Assembly (NCBI GenBank): GCA_963723165.1
Contig: CAVRPP010000005.1
Location: 62,001-126,000, forward strand
DNA: 64,000 bases
Direction of reading: 5' to 3'
Source: UBA4744 sp963723165
Lineage (GTDB): Bacteria; Actinomycetota; Acidimicrobiia; Spongiisociales; UBA4744
This document shows, in pieces, positions 25,704 through 33,873 of this stretch; within the stretch, counting starts at the first letter, position 1, and every line of letters begins with the position of its first letter. Both the position numbers and the translations under genes were made by a program. The notes under the pieces were generated by a model, which was not told where the DNA came from, made no database searches, and saw only the letters and a program-made list of their open reading frames with translations.

Positions 25704-26798
25704 TCAACGTTCACCGCTTTCGGTTCGCTGATTCCCGGCAGGTATCGGCGTCGGAAGCAGCTCCCCGTGCCGCACCACCCCGCCTGATCGCACCACCGCT
25801 CCGCTGGTTTCGAGCCTGGCAACGCGGGCAAGCACGTCGCCGATTGGGATGCCCAGCTCTTCCGCCAGCGAATCGACTGTTCGACCGATCGGTCCCAGCG
25901 AGTCCACCAGCCGATCATCGGACTTGACGGCACGACAAGCGGCCGGTGGTGGGCCCAGGATGAGGGATATCGCCTCGACCAGATCGTCCGGACCGAAAAC
26001 AGGAACAGCCCCATCTCGAATGAGCAGGTTGGTGCCCTCCGATGTCTCCCGGGTCACGTCTCCGGGAGTGGCCAGCACTTCCCTACCCTGCTCGAGAGCC
26101 CGTCGAGCGGTTATCAAAGCACCCCCACGGTGCGTGGCCTCGACGACAACCACAGCCGCCGCCAGACCGGAAATGATCCTGTTGCGGGGCGGGAAGCGCC
26201 AACCGAGCGGCGGCGCCCCCGGCGGGTATTCGCTCACGATGCAGCCACCCGCATCGAGAAGGCCTTCTCCGAGACTGCTGTGCTCGGGCGGATACCACCG
26301 GTCCAACCCGCAGCCCAGAACAGCGATGCCGCGTCCTGCTGCCTCCAACGTACCTCGATGGGCGGCTCCGTCGACCCCTCGAGCCAGCCCGCTGATGACG
26401 GGCCACCCGGCCGACCCGAGCGCCGCGCCATACGCACGAGCGAGCCCGAGACCATAGGAAGTCGCTCTCCGGGATCCGACCACCGCCACGCCGCGATCGG
26501 TAGCCATCGTGCCTTTTACGAACAGCAAATCGGGGGCATCGGGAAGGTCGGCAAGGTGCACGGGAAACGTGCCGTCGCCGCGTATGACGACCCTGATATC
26601 CGATGCTTCCAGCTCAGCTCGCCGGAGAGAAGCGGCGACCAGGGCTGCCTGCCGGGCCCGCTCCGGCACAGCAACCTTGCCATCGCGAATCCCCCGCAGC
26701 AGTCCTCGAACTCCCCCATGAGTATCGATGAGCTGACGGCGACGGTCGGGGTGCATGCCGACAAAGGCGAGGCACAAGAGATCGTCGGGGTTCACCAT
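25704..26798 (-). CDS. dprA: DNA-processing protein DprA
   Basis: The 364-aa protein has the Rossmann-like DprA core that binds incoming single-stranded DNA and loads RecA during transformation. Motifs are VVGSRRATSYGLGLARAYG, ISGLARGVDGAAHRGTLEA, AVLGCGLDRWYPPEH, IVSEYPPGAPPLGWRFPPRN, and THRGGALITARRALEQGREV followed by PGDV. A C-terminal winged-helix part begins near residue 295. It overlaps comM by seven bases. Natural competence is possible but unproven; dprA is widespread in non-competent species. Confidence 0.95.
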   Translation of the reverse strand: MVNPDDLLCLAFVGMHPDRRRQLIDTHGGVRGLLRGIRDGKVAVPERARQAALVAASLRRAELEASDIRVVIRGDGTFPVHLADLPDAPDLLFVKGTMATDRGVAVVGSRRATSYGLGLARAYGAALGSAGWPVISGLARGVDGAAHRGTLEAAGRGIAVLGCGLDRWYPPEHSSLGEGLLDAGGCIVSEYPPGAPPLGWRFPPRNRIISGLAAAVVVVEATHRGGALITARRALEQGREVLATPGDVTRETSEGTNLLIRDGAVPVFGPDDLVEAISLILGPPPAACRAVKSDDRLVDSLGPIGRTVDSLAEELGIPIGDVLARVARLETSGAVVRSGGVVRHGELLPTPIPAGNQRTESGER

Positions 26799-28264
26799 TC
26801 CCCTCGAAATCCGAGCGCTTCGGCGGCGTGGGCCTCCCCCACAGTGTCCGCTCCGTCCAGATCCGCGATGGTGCGCGCCACCCTCCGCACCCGGTCGAAT
26901 CCCCGGCCGGTGACAGAGAACCGCTCAACGGCGGCATGAAACAGTCGAACGGCGTCCGGTGCCCATGCGAGCCGGTCGAGTTCGGCGCGATCCAGCGATC
27001 GGTTCGGCCGGCCGCGTTCTCGTTGCAGGCGCCGGGCCCCCTCCACCCTGCCGCGCGCAACTGCGCTCGACTCGCCGCGAGGCCCAACCAACCCGCCCCG
27101 GTCCGGTCGCCCCACGACGACCCGGAGATCGAAGCGGTCGATGAGTGGACCGGACAGCTTGCGGTGGTAGCGATCTATTGCCCGCGGGGAACATCGGCAT
27201 GGCTTGATGAGATCACCGTTGAACCCACATGGACAAGGATTGGTCGCCGCTATCAGTTGAATCGCGGCAGGGAACGTCACGGAGACGCCCTGCCGGGCAA
27301 TGAAAACCCGTCCCGTTTCTACCGGTTGACGCAATGCCTCGAGTACAGGAAGGGGGAACTCGCCGAACTCATCAAGAAACAGGACGCCGCGATGAGCCAG
27401 ACTCACCTGGCCCGGGACGGGAACGCCACTTCCCCCGCCGACTATTGCCGGAGTGGTTGCGGTGTGATGCGGTGCACGGAAGGGCGGAGTGATCGGCGGG
27501 ACTCCATGCCGGCCGGCGGCCGACCAGATCTGGGCTACCTCCAGTCGCTCTTCGTCAACCAAATGCGGCAAGATGCCGGGCAGGCATCGAGCCAGCATCG
27601 TTTTCCCGGAACCGGGTGGACCGGAAAGGAGAAGATGGTGACCCCCAGCAGCAGCCACTTCCAACGCACGGCGGGCGTACGCCTGCCCGCGCACCTCGGC
27701 GAGGTCGACCTCCGGCTCCGGTGACTGGTCGGGTGGATCGGGGACGGGACCCCCCGGGCTTTCACCGAGGGCCACCGAAATCGCCTCGGCCAAGGATCCA
27801 ATGCTGCGAACGTTCGCCCCCTTCACGAGCGCAGCTTGACCTGCGGCAGTCCCGGCCAGGATGCAGGGAGCGTTCAGATCCCGGGCGACAAAACCCGCTG
27901 CCAGTCCCCCTTTGGCTTCACGGACGGACCCGTCCAGCGCCAACTCGCCGAGAGCTACGACTCCGGTCACGGCGGGCGGAATGGCTCCGGAAGCAGCCAG
28001 TACCCCCAGCGCGATAGGCAGGTCGTACGCCGAACCTGCTTTGGGAAGATCAGCCGGGGCGAGATTCACGGTAACCCGGCGGCTCGGGAAGTGATATCCC
28101 GACGATGCCATGGCAGCCCGGACCCGGTCTTTGGCCTCTCTCACTGCCGTGTCGGGCAGACCGACAAGCATGAATTTCGCGTCCTGGCTACCGACATGGA
28201 CCTCGACCCGCACCGGTCGCGGTTCGACCCCGACCAGTGCAACTGATGTGATTGCAGCGAACAT
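26792..28264 (-). CDS. comM: YifB/ComM family Mg chelatase-like AAA+ ATPase
   Basis: The 490-aa protein has an N-terminal Lon-protease-like fold (residues ~1-165), then a Mg-chelatase-type ATPase with Walker A LLSGPPGSGKTMLARCLPGI, Walker B GVLFLDEFGEF, sensor LIAATNPCPCG and a C-terminal helical region. ComM is a hexameric helicase that promotes branch migration in natural transformation in Acinetobacter and Vibrio. It sits directly upstream of dprA, the usual pairing in actinobacteria. Confidence 0.95.
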   Translation of the reverse strand: MFAAITSVALVGVEPRPVRVEVHVGSQDAKFMLVGLPDTAVREAKDRVRAAMASSGYHFPSRRVTVNLAPADLPKAGSAYDLPIALGVLAASGAIPPAVTGVVALGELALDGSVREAKGGLAAGFVARDLNAPCILAGTAAGQAALVKGANVRSIGSLAEAISVALGESPGGPVPDPPDQSPEPEVDLAEVRGQAYARRALEVAAAGGHHLLLSGPPGSGKTMLARCLPGILPHLVDEERLEVAQIWSAAGRHGVPPITPPFRAPHHTATTPAIVGGGSGVPVPGQVSLAHRGVLFLDEFGEFPLPVLEALRQPVETGRVFIARQGVSVTFPAAIQLIAATNPCPCGFNGDLIKPCRCSPRAIDRYHRKLSGPLIDRFDLRVVVGRPDRGGLVGPRGESSAVARGRVEGARRLQRERGRPNRSLDRAELDRLAWAPDAVRLFHAAVERFSVTGRGFDRVRRVARTIADLDGADTVGEAHAAEALGFRGEW

Positions 28265-28325
28265 GTCCGGAACGTACGCCCCGGGTATGACGAAAACGGC
28301 TCGCCGGCGCTATCGCCGGTCCCGA

Positions 28326-28511
28326 TCAGCTTGCTTTCACGAAGAGCGAGGCAGCCGTGGCCTCGCCCGAATCCTCGGCCAGCGCCACCCTGCGCCTTTG
28401 ACCGATCTGGAGCAGGCCACAGACCGAACATACTTTCCTCGTCAGGCCGGCGCCGATGCTGTGTTCGTGGAACCGATGGTTGTTTCCGCAGCTTTTCCGC
28501 TTATCGGCCAT
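28326..28511 (-). CDS. small protein with CxxC zinc-ribbon-like motif
   Basis: The 61-aa product has MADKRKSCGNNHRFHEH at the start, then KVCSVCGLLQIG, so one Cys, several His and a CxxC could form a small zinc site. ATG 28511 has AAGGAG nine bases upstream, which strongly supports translation. It starts divergently from the 127-aa gene at 28662. No family was recognised. Confidence 0.7.
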   Translation of the reverse strand: MADKRKSCGNNHRFHEHSIGAGLTRKVCSVCGLLQIGQRRRVALAEDSGEATAASLFVKAS

Positions 28512-28602
28512 ACGTGCAACTCCTTCTTCTCATTTGTGGGTATCGGCACGACCGACCGGGAATTCGAGAGTGGTTCCTCATTCACCCGCGATGACTAGGT
28601 CT

Positions 28603-28631
28603 TTGAGGCATAGAGTGGTTGAAACTACACT
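28603..28631 (+). promoter_or_regulatory. sigma-70-type promoter upstream of the hypothetical gene at 28662
   Basis: TTGAGG (-35) and TACACT (-10) are separated by exactly 17 bp, 30 bp upstream of the TTG start and its ribosome binding site GGAGGG. This is the best promoter match seen in the window. Confidence 0.7.
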
Positions 28632-28661
28632 GATGTAACTACCCGACATCCGGAGGGACTC

Positions 28662-29045
28662 TTGGCGCTGGCGATGCAAACGGAATCCATCGATGCCGAC
28701 ACCGTGCTTGCGGCATGCGTCGAGGTGTATGCAGCACGGAGGATTCCGATCGAAACTATCGATGCGATCGAGCTACGAGACGGCCGGATCCCCGGGTCTC
28801 GCATGCTCGGCATCGTTGCACGTGAGGACAACCGGATCGAGGTGGTCATACCGCACGAAGCCGACCTCACCCTGTACCCGGCCACGCTGGACGGCCTGGC
28901 CCGGGCCGGTTGGGAGGTATGGGCGCTGGTACCAACCGAGCTTCTCGGACCTGCCCACCGATATCTTCGTGGCGTGGACGTGACTCTGCAGCCGTGGTGG
29001 GAATCGCCAGACGGTGTGCTGTTCGGTCGACCCGAGCTCCCGTGA
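28662..29045 (+). CDS. hypothetical protein upstream of HAD hydrolase
   Basis: The 127-aa product is mixed alpha/beta, soluble, with no membrane segment. It contains VLAACVEVYAARRIPIETI, LRDGRIPGSRMLGIVAREDN and a C-terminal LLGPAHRYLRGVDVTLQPWW. No family was recognised. GGAGGG four bases before the TTG at 28662 and a consensus-like promoter upstream support expression; an internal ATG at 28674 is an alternative start. The HAD gene follows after one base, so the two are probably one operon. Confidence 0.65.
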   Translation: MALAMQTESIDADTVLAACVEVYAARRIPIETIDAIELRDGRIPGSRMLGIVAREDNRIEVVIPHEADLTLYPATLDGLARAGWEVWALVPTELLGPAHRYLRGVDVTLQPWWESPDGVLFGRPELP

Positions 29046-29046
29046 G

Positions 29047-30000
29047 ATGCCCACCCCTCTATACACGCAGACCACGATTGCTTTCATCTGGGATTTCGAC
29101 AAGACCCTGATCCCCGGAAACCAGCAGGATCCCCTATTCGCAGCCTATGGAATCGACGCGTCGAGTTTCTGGGCGGAAGTGGACGGTCTGGTCGGCTACT
29201 ACCAGGAGCGGGGCATCACCATTGCTCGCGATTCGGCATATCTCGGACATCTACTGACCTATGTACGAGAAGGCAAATTCCCGGGACTCACCCGCCGACG
29301 TCTCACGGAATTGGGCGCAGAGTTGACCATGAGTCCCGGTATCCCTGAGTTCTTCAATGCCACCCGGGAACATGTAGCGGCGGTCGCCGAATACGCCCAC
29401 GAGGAACTCGACGTGGAGCATTACGTGGTTTCGACCGGAATCCGACCCATGATCGAAGGCAGTCCCATTGGGGGCATCATCGACGGCATCTGGGCGAACG
29501 ACTTCATCGAACGACCTGCTATGCCCGGGTATCTCGAAACTCTCGCCATCGACGATGAGACCCATCCGATCAGCATGCTCGGCTATATGATCGACAACAC
29601 ATCGAAGACCCGGGCAGTGTTCGAGATCAACAAAGGCGTCAACCGCAATGCCGGGATCGACGTCAACGCACTGATGGCCGAGGAGCAACGCCGCGTTCCT
29701 ATACGAAACATGGTCTACATCGCCGATGGACCGAGTGACGTCCCCGTGTTCTCCATCCTCAACCGGCAAGGCGGTAAGACCCTCGGTGTGTACACGACTG
29801 AACCGAGCAACAACTTTCGCCAGGTGAAGCAATTGCAGACTCAAGGCCGCATTCAAGGAATGGCCAAGGCAGACTTTCGGGAGGGAGAGGCTGCCTACCT
29901 CTGGTTGATAGACTCGCTCGATCAAATCGCCGCCGAAATCGTCGCCAATCGTCGATCGGCGTTCGCCGAGATCCCCCGTGCTCCCGGTCACGTGGATTAA
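29047..30000 (+). CDS. HAD superfamily hydrolase
   Basis: The 317-aa protein begins with the HAD motif I, IAFIWDFDKTLIPGN (nucleophile D16, acid D18). Motif II is probably VVSTGIRPMIEG near residue 138, and motif IV is in MVYIADGPSDVPVFSIL near residue 225. A helical cap with a GYYQERGITIARDSAYL segment lies between. HAD enzymes of this sort are usually phosphatases for small phosphate esters; the substrate is unknown. The start at ATG 29047 is one base after the stop of the previous gene. Confidence 0.82.
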   Translation: MPTPLYTQTTIAFIWDFDKTLIPGNQQDPLFAAYGIDASSFWAEVDGLVGYYQERGITIARDSAYLGHLLTYVREGKFPGLTRRRLTELGAELTMSPGIPEFFNATREHVAAVAEYAHEELDVEHYVVSTGIRPMIEGSPIGGIIDGIWANDFIERPAMPGYLETLAIDDETHPISMLGYMIDNTSKTRAVFEINKGVNRNAGIDVNALMAEEQRRVPIRNMVYIADGPSDVPVFSILNRQGGKTLGVYTTEPSNNFRQVKQLQTQGRIQGMAKADFREGEAAYLWLIDSLDQIAAEIVANRRSAFAEIPRAPGHVD

Positions 30001-30039
30001 CCGGCCATAGAGGCCCCGGATGGGAAGAGCTTGTGGCCC

Positions 30040-30819
30040 CTATCGTCCCCGGAATGTCGGATTGCGTTTCTGAAGGAAGGCACTGATTCCCTCGGCCGCA
30101 TCCTCGGATCCGAGGCAGATAGTCTGAGCGTTGGCTTCGAAAGCCACCGCCTGGCGGAACGACATATTCATCGACTGGTTCATGCCTGCTTTGATGAGGC
30201 GCTGGGCCAATGGGCCGCCGCTGAGGAAACTCGCCGCCATGTCGCGGGCTGTCACCTCGAGGCTCTCCGGTTCCACCAATCGGGTCACCATTCCCATCTC
30301 GAAAGCCTCGTCGGCAGGCACCAAACGGCCGGATAGCGACATTTCCTTTGCATGCTGCAACCCGACCAAACGGGGCAGCAGCCAGGTCCCCCCGAAGTCG
30401 ACGACGAGGCCTCTTTGAACGAACAGCGCCGAAAACTGTGACGTGGTGGCCGCCACCACCACGTCACAACCCAGAGCAAGGCTCAGACCGGCACCCGCCG
30501 CAATGCCGGCCACAGCCGCAATCGTTGGTTTGGAAAGCTGATGGAGAGCCTCGGCCGCCGAACCGACGATCCGCATCCGGTCGTACCGTCCGGCCACCGT
30601 CTGCAAGGCGGAGAGTTCTTCCGGATCCTGAATCAAATCGGCACCCGAGCAGAATGCTCCGCCGGCACCGGTGATGATCAAAACGCGACAGTCGGAATTC
30701 TCAAAATCTCGAAAAGCATCGTGCAGGATCCTCCAGCCCTGAGACGGGATGGCGTTCCTGCGGTCCGGCAGGTTGATGGTGATAGTCCTGATTGAGTCCT
30801 GTTCGGAAATGTCGATCAT
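30040..30819 (-). CDS. enoyl-CoA hydratase/isomerase family protein
   Basis: The 259-aa crotonase-fold protein has ITINLPDRRNAIPSQGWRIL, the oxyanion-hole segment LIITGAGGAFCSGADL, KPTIAAVAGIAAGAGLSLAL and FVQRGLVVDFGGTWLLPRLVG. In the second oxyanion segment, residues equivalent to the two catalytic Glu of hydratases are not both evident, so it may be an isomerase or hydratase of unknown substrate in fatty acid or ring catabolism. It is the only fatty-acid-like gene here until the thiolase and etfBA further right. Confidence 0.88.
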   Translation of the reverse strand: MIDISEQDSIRTITINLPDRRNAIPSQGWRILHDAFRDFENSDCRVLIITGAGGAFCSGADLIQDPEELSALQTVAGRYDRMRIVGSAAEALHQLSKPTIAAVAGIAAGAGLSLALGCDVVVAATTSQFSALFVQRGLVVDFGGTWLLPRLVGLQHAKEMSLSGRLVPADEAFEMGMVTRLVEPESLEVTARDMAASFLSGGPLAQRLIKAGMNQSMNMSFRQAVAFEANAQTICLGSEDAAEGISAFLQKRNPTFRGR

Positions 30820-30925
30820 CCCGGCAGCGTAGAAGAACGGAGCGGGGTTCGCCGGAGCCGCCGCCGCTCTCCACCGGAGTTCTCGAATGACCGGGACAAC
30901 CGGGCAGAAGCAATACCATGGCCGG

Positions 30926-31039
30926 ATGGGATTGAACCCGTTCCGCCAACAGCGGAAGACCCTGACCGATGTTGTACTCATGGTTGCTGCCATCGCTGCG
31001 GCACTCGGAGCTTTGGTATGGGCGATCTTTTCCACATAG
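30926..31039 (+). CDS. 37-aa single-pass membrane protein
   Basis: ATG 30926 opens a 37-codon frame: a basic, polar N-terminus (MGLNPFRQQRKTLTD) followed by one hydrophobic segment of about 20 residues and a short tail. This shape is shared by tiny proteins seen in many actinobacteria (recalled, not searched). TACCAT lies six bases before the ATG without a ribosome binding site, which fits a leaderless mRNA. It overlaps the next gene by 22 bases. Confidence 0.5.
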   Translation: MGLNPFRQQRKTLTDVVLMVAAIAAALGALVWAIFST

Positions 31040-31230
31040 GAGAGATCGTTACGCCGGTCCAGCCGTACGCAGCTCGCAAGCGGTATACCTGCCCGGGCTG
31101 CAACGGCTTCATCGAGGTGGGCAGTTTCCACCTCGTTGTGATTCCCGAACAGGCACCCGACCTCCGGAGACACTGGCACCATGGATGCTGGTTCAAGGAG
31201 CAACGTCGGCGCCGCTCCCCGCTCGGCTGA
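31018..31230 (+). CDS. small zinc-binding protein (CPGC...HWHxxCW)
   Basis: The 70-aa protein has a CPGCNGFIEVGSFHLVV knuckle and a second pair in RRHWHHGCWFKEQRRR, giving a likely Cys/His zinc site of the type found in short actinobacterial proteins often annotated only as ATP/GTP-binding or hypothetical. The basic C-terminus could bind nucleic acid. GGAG lies seven bases before ATG 31018. It overlaps the 37-aa gene upstream. Confidence 0.7.
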   Translation: MGDLFHIGEIVTPVQPYAARKRYTCPGCNGFIEVGSFHLVVIPEQAPDLRRHWHHGCWFKEQRRRRSPLG

Positions 31231-31256
31231 GCCGCTCCTGCGGCCCCCCTCGAATC

Positions 31257-31583
31257 TCAGCCAACCTCAGGAATCCAGCGGATGGCGACACCGGACGATC
31301 CCAACGAAACAGCAATCAAATCGACTCTATGGATTCCCAGGCGACCCGCCAGACGTCGCACCTGTGCTGCTTTGATCGGGGTGAAGGCGAAAGCGGGGTC
31401 ATCGAGACCGCCGGTCTGGATGGTCTTGACCTCAACAGCCACCCGCCGGCCGCCCAATTCGACTACGAGGTCGATTTCGCCCCGCCCGACCCGGACGTTA
31501 CGAGCGATGATGCCGGCGTTGCGCCTCTCCAAGAATGCGGCGGCCAACAGCTCCCCGGCGCGAGCAAGTTGACGCCGGTTCAG
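31257..31583 (-). CDS. yraN: YraN/UPF0102 family putative endonuclease
   Basis: The 108-aa protein has the UPF0102 nuclease-like core: RAGELLAAAFLERRNAGIIA, RNVRVGRGEIDLVV, VAVEVKTIQ and a PIKAAQVRRLAGRL helix, matching the Holliday-junction-resolvase-like fold with Glu-Asp-Glu-x-Lys metal residues. The natural N-terminus lies at about 31583, where the only in-frame initiator is CTG, in a CTGA overlap with the DUF2469 stop. A conventional start would be at 31685 and would add 34 unconserved-looking residues. Cellular function of this family is not known. Confidence 0.82.
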   Translation of the reverse strand: MNRRQLARAGELLAAAFLERRNAGIIARNVRVGRGEIDLVVELGGRRVAVEVKTIQTGGLDDPAFAFTPIKAAQVRRLAGRLGIHRVDLIAVSLGSSGVAIRWIPEVG

Positions 31584-31876
31584 AGACGGACGCCCGGCTC
31601 CAACTCCTCGATGTTCACGTCGCGGAACGTGAGCACCCGGACCTTCTGCAGGAATCGAGCCGGCCGGTACATATCCCATACCCAAGCATCCTCGAGCTCG
31701 ACCTCGAAGTGCACGGAACCGTCCTCCTGGTGCTTGTGCAGGGTGACCTGATTGGCCAGGTAGAACCGACGTTCGGTCTCAACGACGTACCGGAACATCG
31801 GGAGCACATCCCGGTATTCCTTATAAATCTGAAGCTCGACTTCAGATTCGTATCGCTCGAGGTCTTCTTCGTTCAT
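31580..31876 (-). CDS. DUF2469 family protein
   Basis: The 98-aa protein has the DUF2469 pattern: MNEEDLERYESEVELQIYKE, DVLPMFRYVVETERRFYLAN and the acidic VHFEVELEDAWVWDMYRP. In other actinobacteria it lies between rnhB and yraN; here rnhB is missing and lepB precedes it. Function is unknown. Confidence 0.9.
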   Translation of the reverse strand: MNEEDLERYESEVELQIYKEYRDVLPMFRYVVETERRFYLANQVTLHKHQEDGSVHFEVELEDAWVWDMYRPARFLQKVRVLTFRDVNIEELEPGVRL

Positions 31877-32012
31877 TTCGTGGCTCTCGTTCCGGTCACG
31901 CAGGTTCTCTCTGGATATCGGCGATCATAACCCTCTGGATGAGCATCTTTGCGTTTCCGGTCGAGACCCGGCCAGTTCTACCGGAAGGGTGTGACACCCG
32001 GCTCGACCTGAG

Positions 32013-32684
32013 CTACAGACCACCCCAGCGATCGAAGGGCCAGACCCGAACGAACGCCCGCCCCACGATCGAATCCGTATCGATGGGGCCGAACCGCCTG
32101 CTGTCCTGGCTGCGAGGCCGGTTGTCACCCATCACAAAGACGGTTCCGACGGGGATCTGCACCGGTCCGAAGTCGGGCATGAACGCCGAGTCATCCAGGT
32201 ACGGCTCCTCCAGGGGCACACCGTCGATCAACACCTGGTTGTCCTTGACCTCGAGTTCCTGTCCTCCTACGGCGATCACGCGTTTGATCAGGTCCTCGAC
32301 GGCGGGGGTTTGCAGACCCAACGATTCGGCCACGCTGCGGACGATGGCCTGCAACAAGGGTTCGTTCTCCTCCTCGGCGCCGAACGGCGGATCGAACACA
32401 ATGACGTCGCCTTGGGCGGGATCGCCGAACAGATAACTCAGCTTGTTGACCAGAACCCGGTCGTTGATCTCCAGCGTGTGCATCATCGACCCGGAAGGAA
32501 TCCAGAAGGCCTGCACGAGGAAGGTCTTGATGAGAACGGCAACCACCAGGGCAACCAGAACGAGAATCGGCAATTCGACAAGAAAGGGAAATCTCGACTT
32601 CTTGCTTTTTGTGGTGGGGATATCGGGCGCCGGGATCTCTGACGCCCGATCATCGGGGTCGGGCGAAACGGGAGAATCGGTCAT
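32013..32684 (-). CDS. lepB: signal peptidase I
   Basis: The 223-aa membrane enzyme removes signal peptides from exported proteins. After a cytoplasmic N-terminus rich in Pro/Asp/Ser there is one membrane segment (about residues 34-54), then box B WIPSGSMMHTL with the catalytic Ser66, box C/D with catalytic Lys134 in LIKRVIAVGG, and box E VFVMGDNRPRSQDSR. The order rplS-lepB is conserved. This is the enzyme expected to process the LPFTG surface protein and other secreted proteins; the lipoprotein at 42395 would need a different peptidase. Confidence 0.96.
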   Translation of the reverse strand: MTDSPVSPDPDDRASEIPAPDIPTTKSKKSRFPFLVELPILVLVALVVAVLIKTFLVQAFWIPSGSMMHTLEINDRVLVNKLSYLFGDPAQGDVIVFDPPFGAEEENEPLLQAIVRSVAESLGLQTPAVEDLIKRVIAVGGQELEVKDNQVLIDGVPLEEPYLDDSAFMPDFGPVQIPVGTVFVMGDNRPRSQDSRRFGPIDTDSIVGRAFVRVWPFDRWGGL

Positions 32685-32715
32685 CTCAGCACGGGCTCAG
32701 CGCCGCCGAACCCCT

Positions 32716-33057
32716 TCAGCGCTTTTCTTTGATCCGGGCAGCCTTGCCGACCCGGTCGCGGAGGTAGTACAGCTTGGCCCGGCGCACATCACCCTTACGC
32801 ACGACCTCGATCTTCTGGATGATCGGTGCATGGACCGGGAATACCCGCTCAACACCAACTCCAAAACTGATCTTCCGTACGGTGCAGGTGTCGTTGACCC
32901 CACCGCCCTTTCTGGCGATGACGACCCCTTCAAACAACTGAACTCGTTCACGCCCACCTTCAACGACCCGCACGTGTACACGCACTGTGTCGCCGGCCCT
33001 GAAGGGCGGCAGGTCGTCACGCACATACGCGTTTTCGAGCTGATCGAGCTTGTTCAT
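32716..33057 (-). CDS. rplS: 50S ribosomal protein L19
   Basis: The 113-aa protein sits at the 30S-50S interface. Hallmarks are PPFRAGDTVRVHVRVVEGGR, VQLFEGVVIARKGGGVNDT, SFGVGVERVFPVHAP and KLYYLRDRVGKAARI. ATG 33057 has AAGGAG eight bases upstream. A TACAAT -10 element lies within the end of trmD, 53 bp upstream. Confidence 0.97.
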   Translation of the reverse strand: MNKLDQLENAYVRDDLPPFRAGDTVRVHVRVVEGGRERVQLFEGVVIARKGGGVNDTCTVRKISFGVGVERVFPVHAPIIQKIEVVRKGDVRRAKLYYLRDRVGKAARIKEKR

Positions 33058-33109
33058 CAGGGAACTCCTTCGCGGGAAGCCACGCGGCAGAAGCGTGCGG
33101 CCGGCGCTG

Positions 33110-33115
33110 ATTGTA
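33110..33115 (-). promoter_or_regulatory. candidate -10 element upstream of rplS
   Basis: The minus strand reads TACAAT with TTAGCT 17 bp upstream, 53 bp before the rplS start. This would allow rplS-lepB to be expressed independently of trmD. Confidence 0.45.
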
Positions 33116-33134
33116 CCACTCCGGATGGTGGTAG

Positions 33135-33818
33135 CTAATCCATATCCTTCGCCGGGTCCTCTACGAGGTCCGGGCGGCGTTCTTTGGTTCGACGCAAACG
33201 CTGCTCTCTCCGCCATGAATCGACTCTGGCGTGATCACCGGACAGAAGCACGTCGGGCACCCGCCAACCCCGGAACTCGGCCGGCCGTGTGTAGTGCGGT
33301 TCTTCGAGAAGCCCGTCGCGAAACGACTCGGATTCGATGGAATCGGGATTGCCGAGCACGCCGGGCAGCAACCGAGTCACACCCTCGAGTGCAGCCAGCG
33401 CAGCGGCTTCCCCACCCGCCAGCACAAAGTCCCCAAGAGATACTTGCTCGTCCACGAGGTGTTCGGCGACGCGTTCGTCCACGCCTTCATATCGGCCGCA
33501 CACAAATACGACGTGGGGCTCGGTTGCCCACCGATCGAGGGTGCCCTGGTCGAGCGGCGAACCTCCCGGCGTAAACAGGACCTTACGACCCTCACGCACC
33601 GTCTCGAGCGCCGCCGCCAGTGGCTCGATCATGAGGACCATGCCAGGACCACCACCAAATGGCGCATCGTCAACCTGTCGATAGGGACCATGGCCGAAGC
33701 CGCGGAGATCGACCAGCGAGACCTCCACTAGTCCGGCCTCCAAAGCGCGTCCGACCACGCTGACGGACAACGGGGACGCAAAGAACTCCGGAAAGAGCGT
33801 GACGATCGAGATCTTCAT
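33135..33818 (-). CDS. trmD: tRNA (guanine(37)-N1)-methyltransferase
   Basis: The 227-aa SPOUT enzyme methylates G37 next to the anticodon, preventing +1 frameshifts. Motifs are KISIVTLFPEFF, VDDAPFGGGPGMVLMIEPL, the knot segments VVFVCGRYEGVDERV and SLGDFVLAGGEAAAL, and YTRPAEFRGWRVPDVLLSG. ATG 33818 starts the usual MKISIVTLFPE; an upstream extension looks non-coding. In most bacteria rimM is directly upstream of trmD; here it is 9.4 kb away. Confidence 0.97.
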   Translation of the reverse strand: MKISIVTLFPEFFASPLSVSVVGRALEAGLVEVSLVDLRGFGHGPYRQVDDAPFGGGPGMVLMIEPLAAALETVREGRKVLFTPGGSPLDQGTLDRWATEPHVVFVCGRYEGVDERVAEHLVDEQVSLGDFVLAGGEAAALAALEGVTRLLPGVLGNPDSIESESFRDGLLEEPHYTRPAEFRGWRVPDVLLSGDHARVDSWRREQRLRRTKERRPDLVEDPAKDMD

Positions 33819-33873
33819 AACGGAAAGAACCTGTGTTGGCTGGGTATAGGGTATCCTCGCTCTCGGAGGAAAC

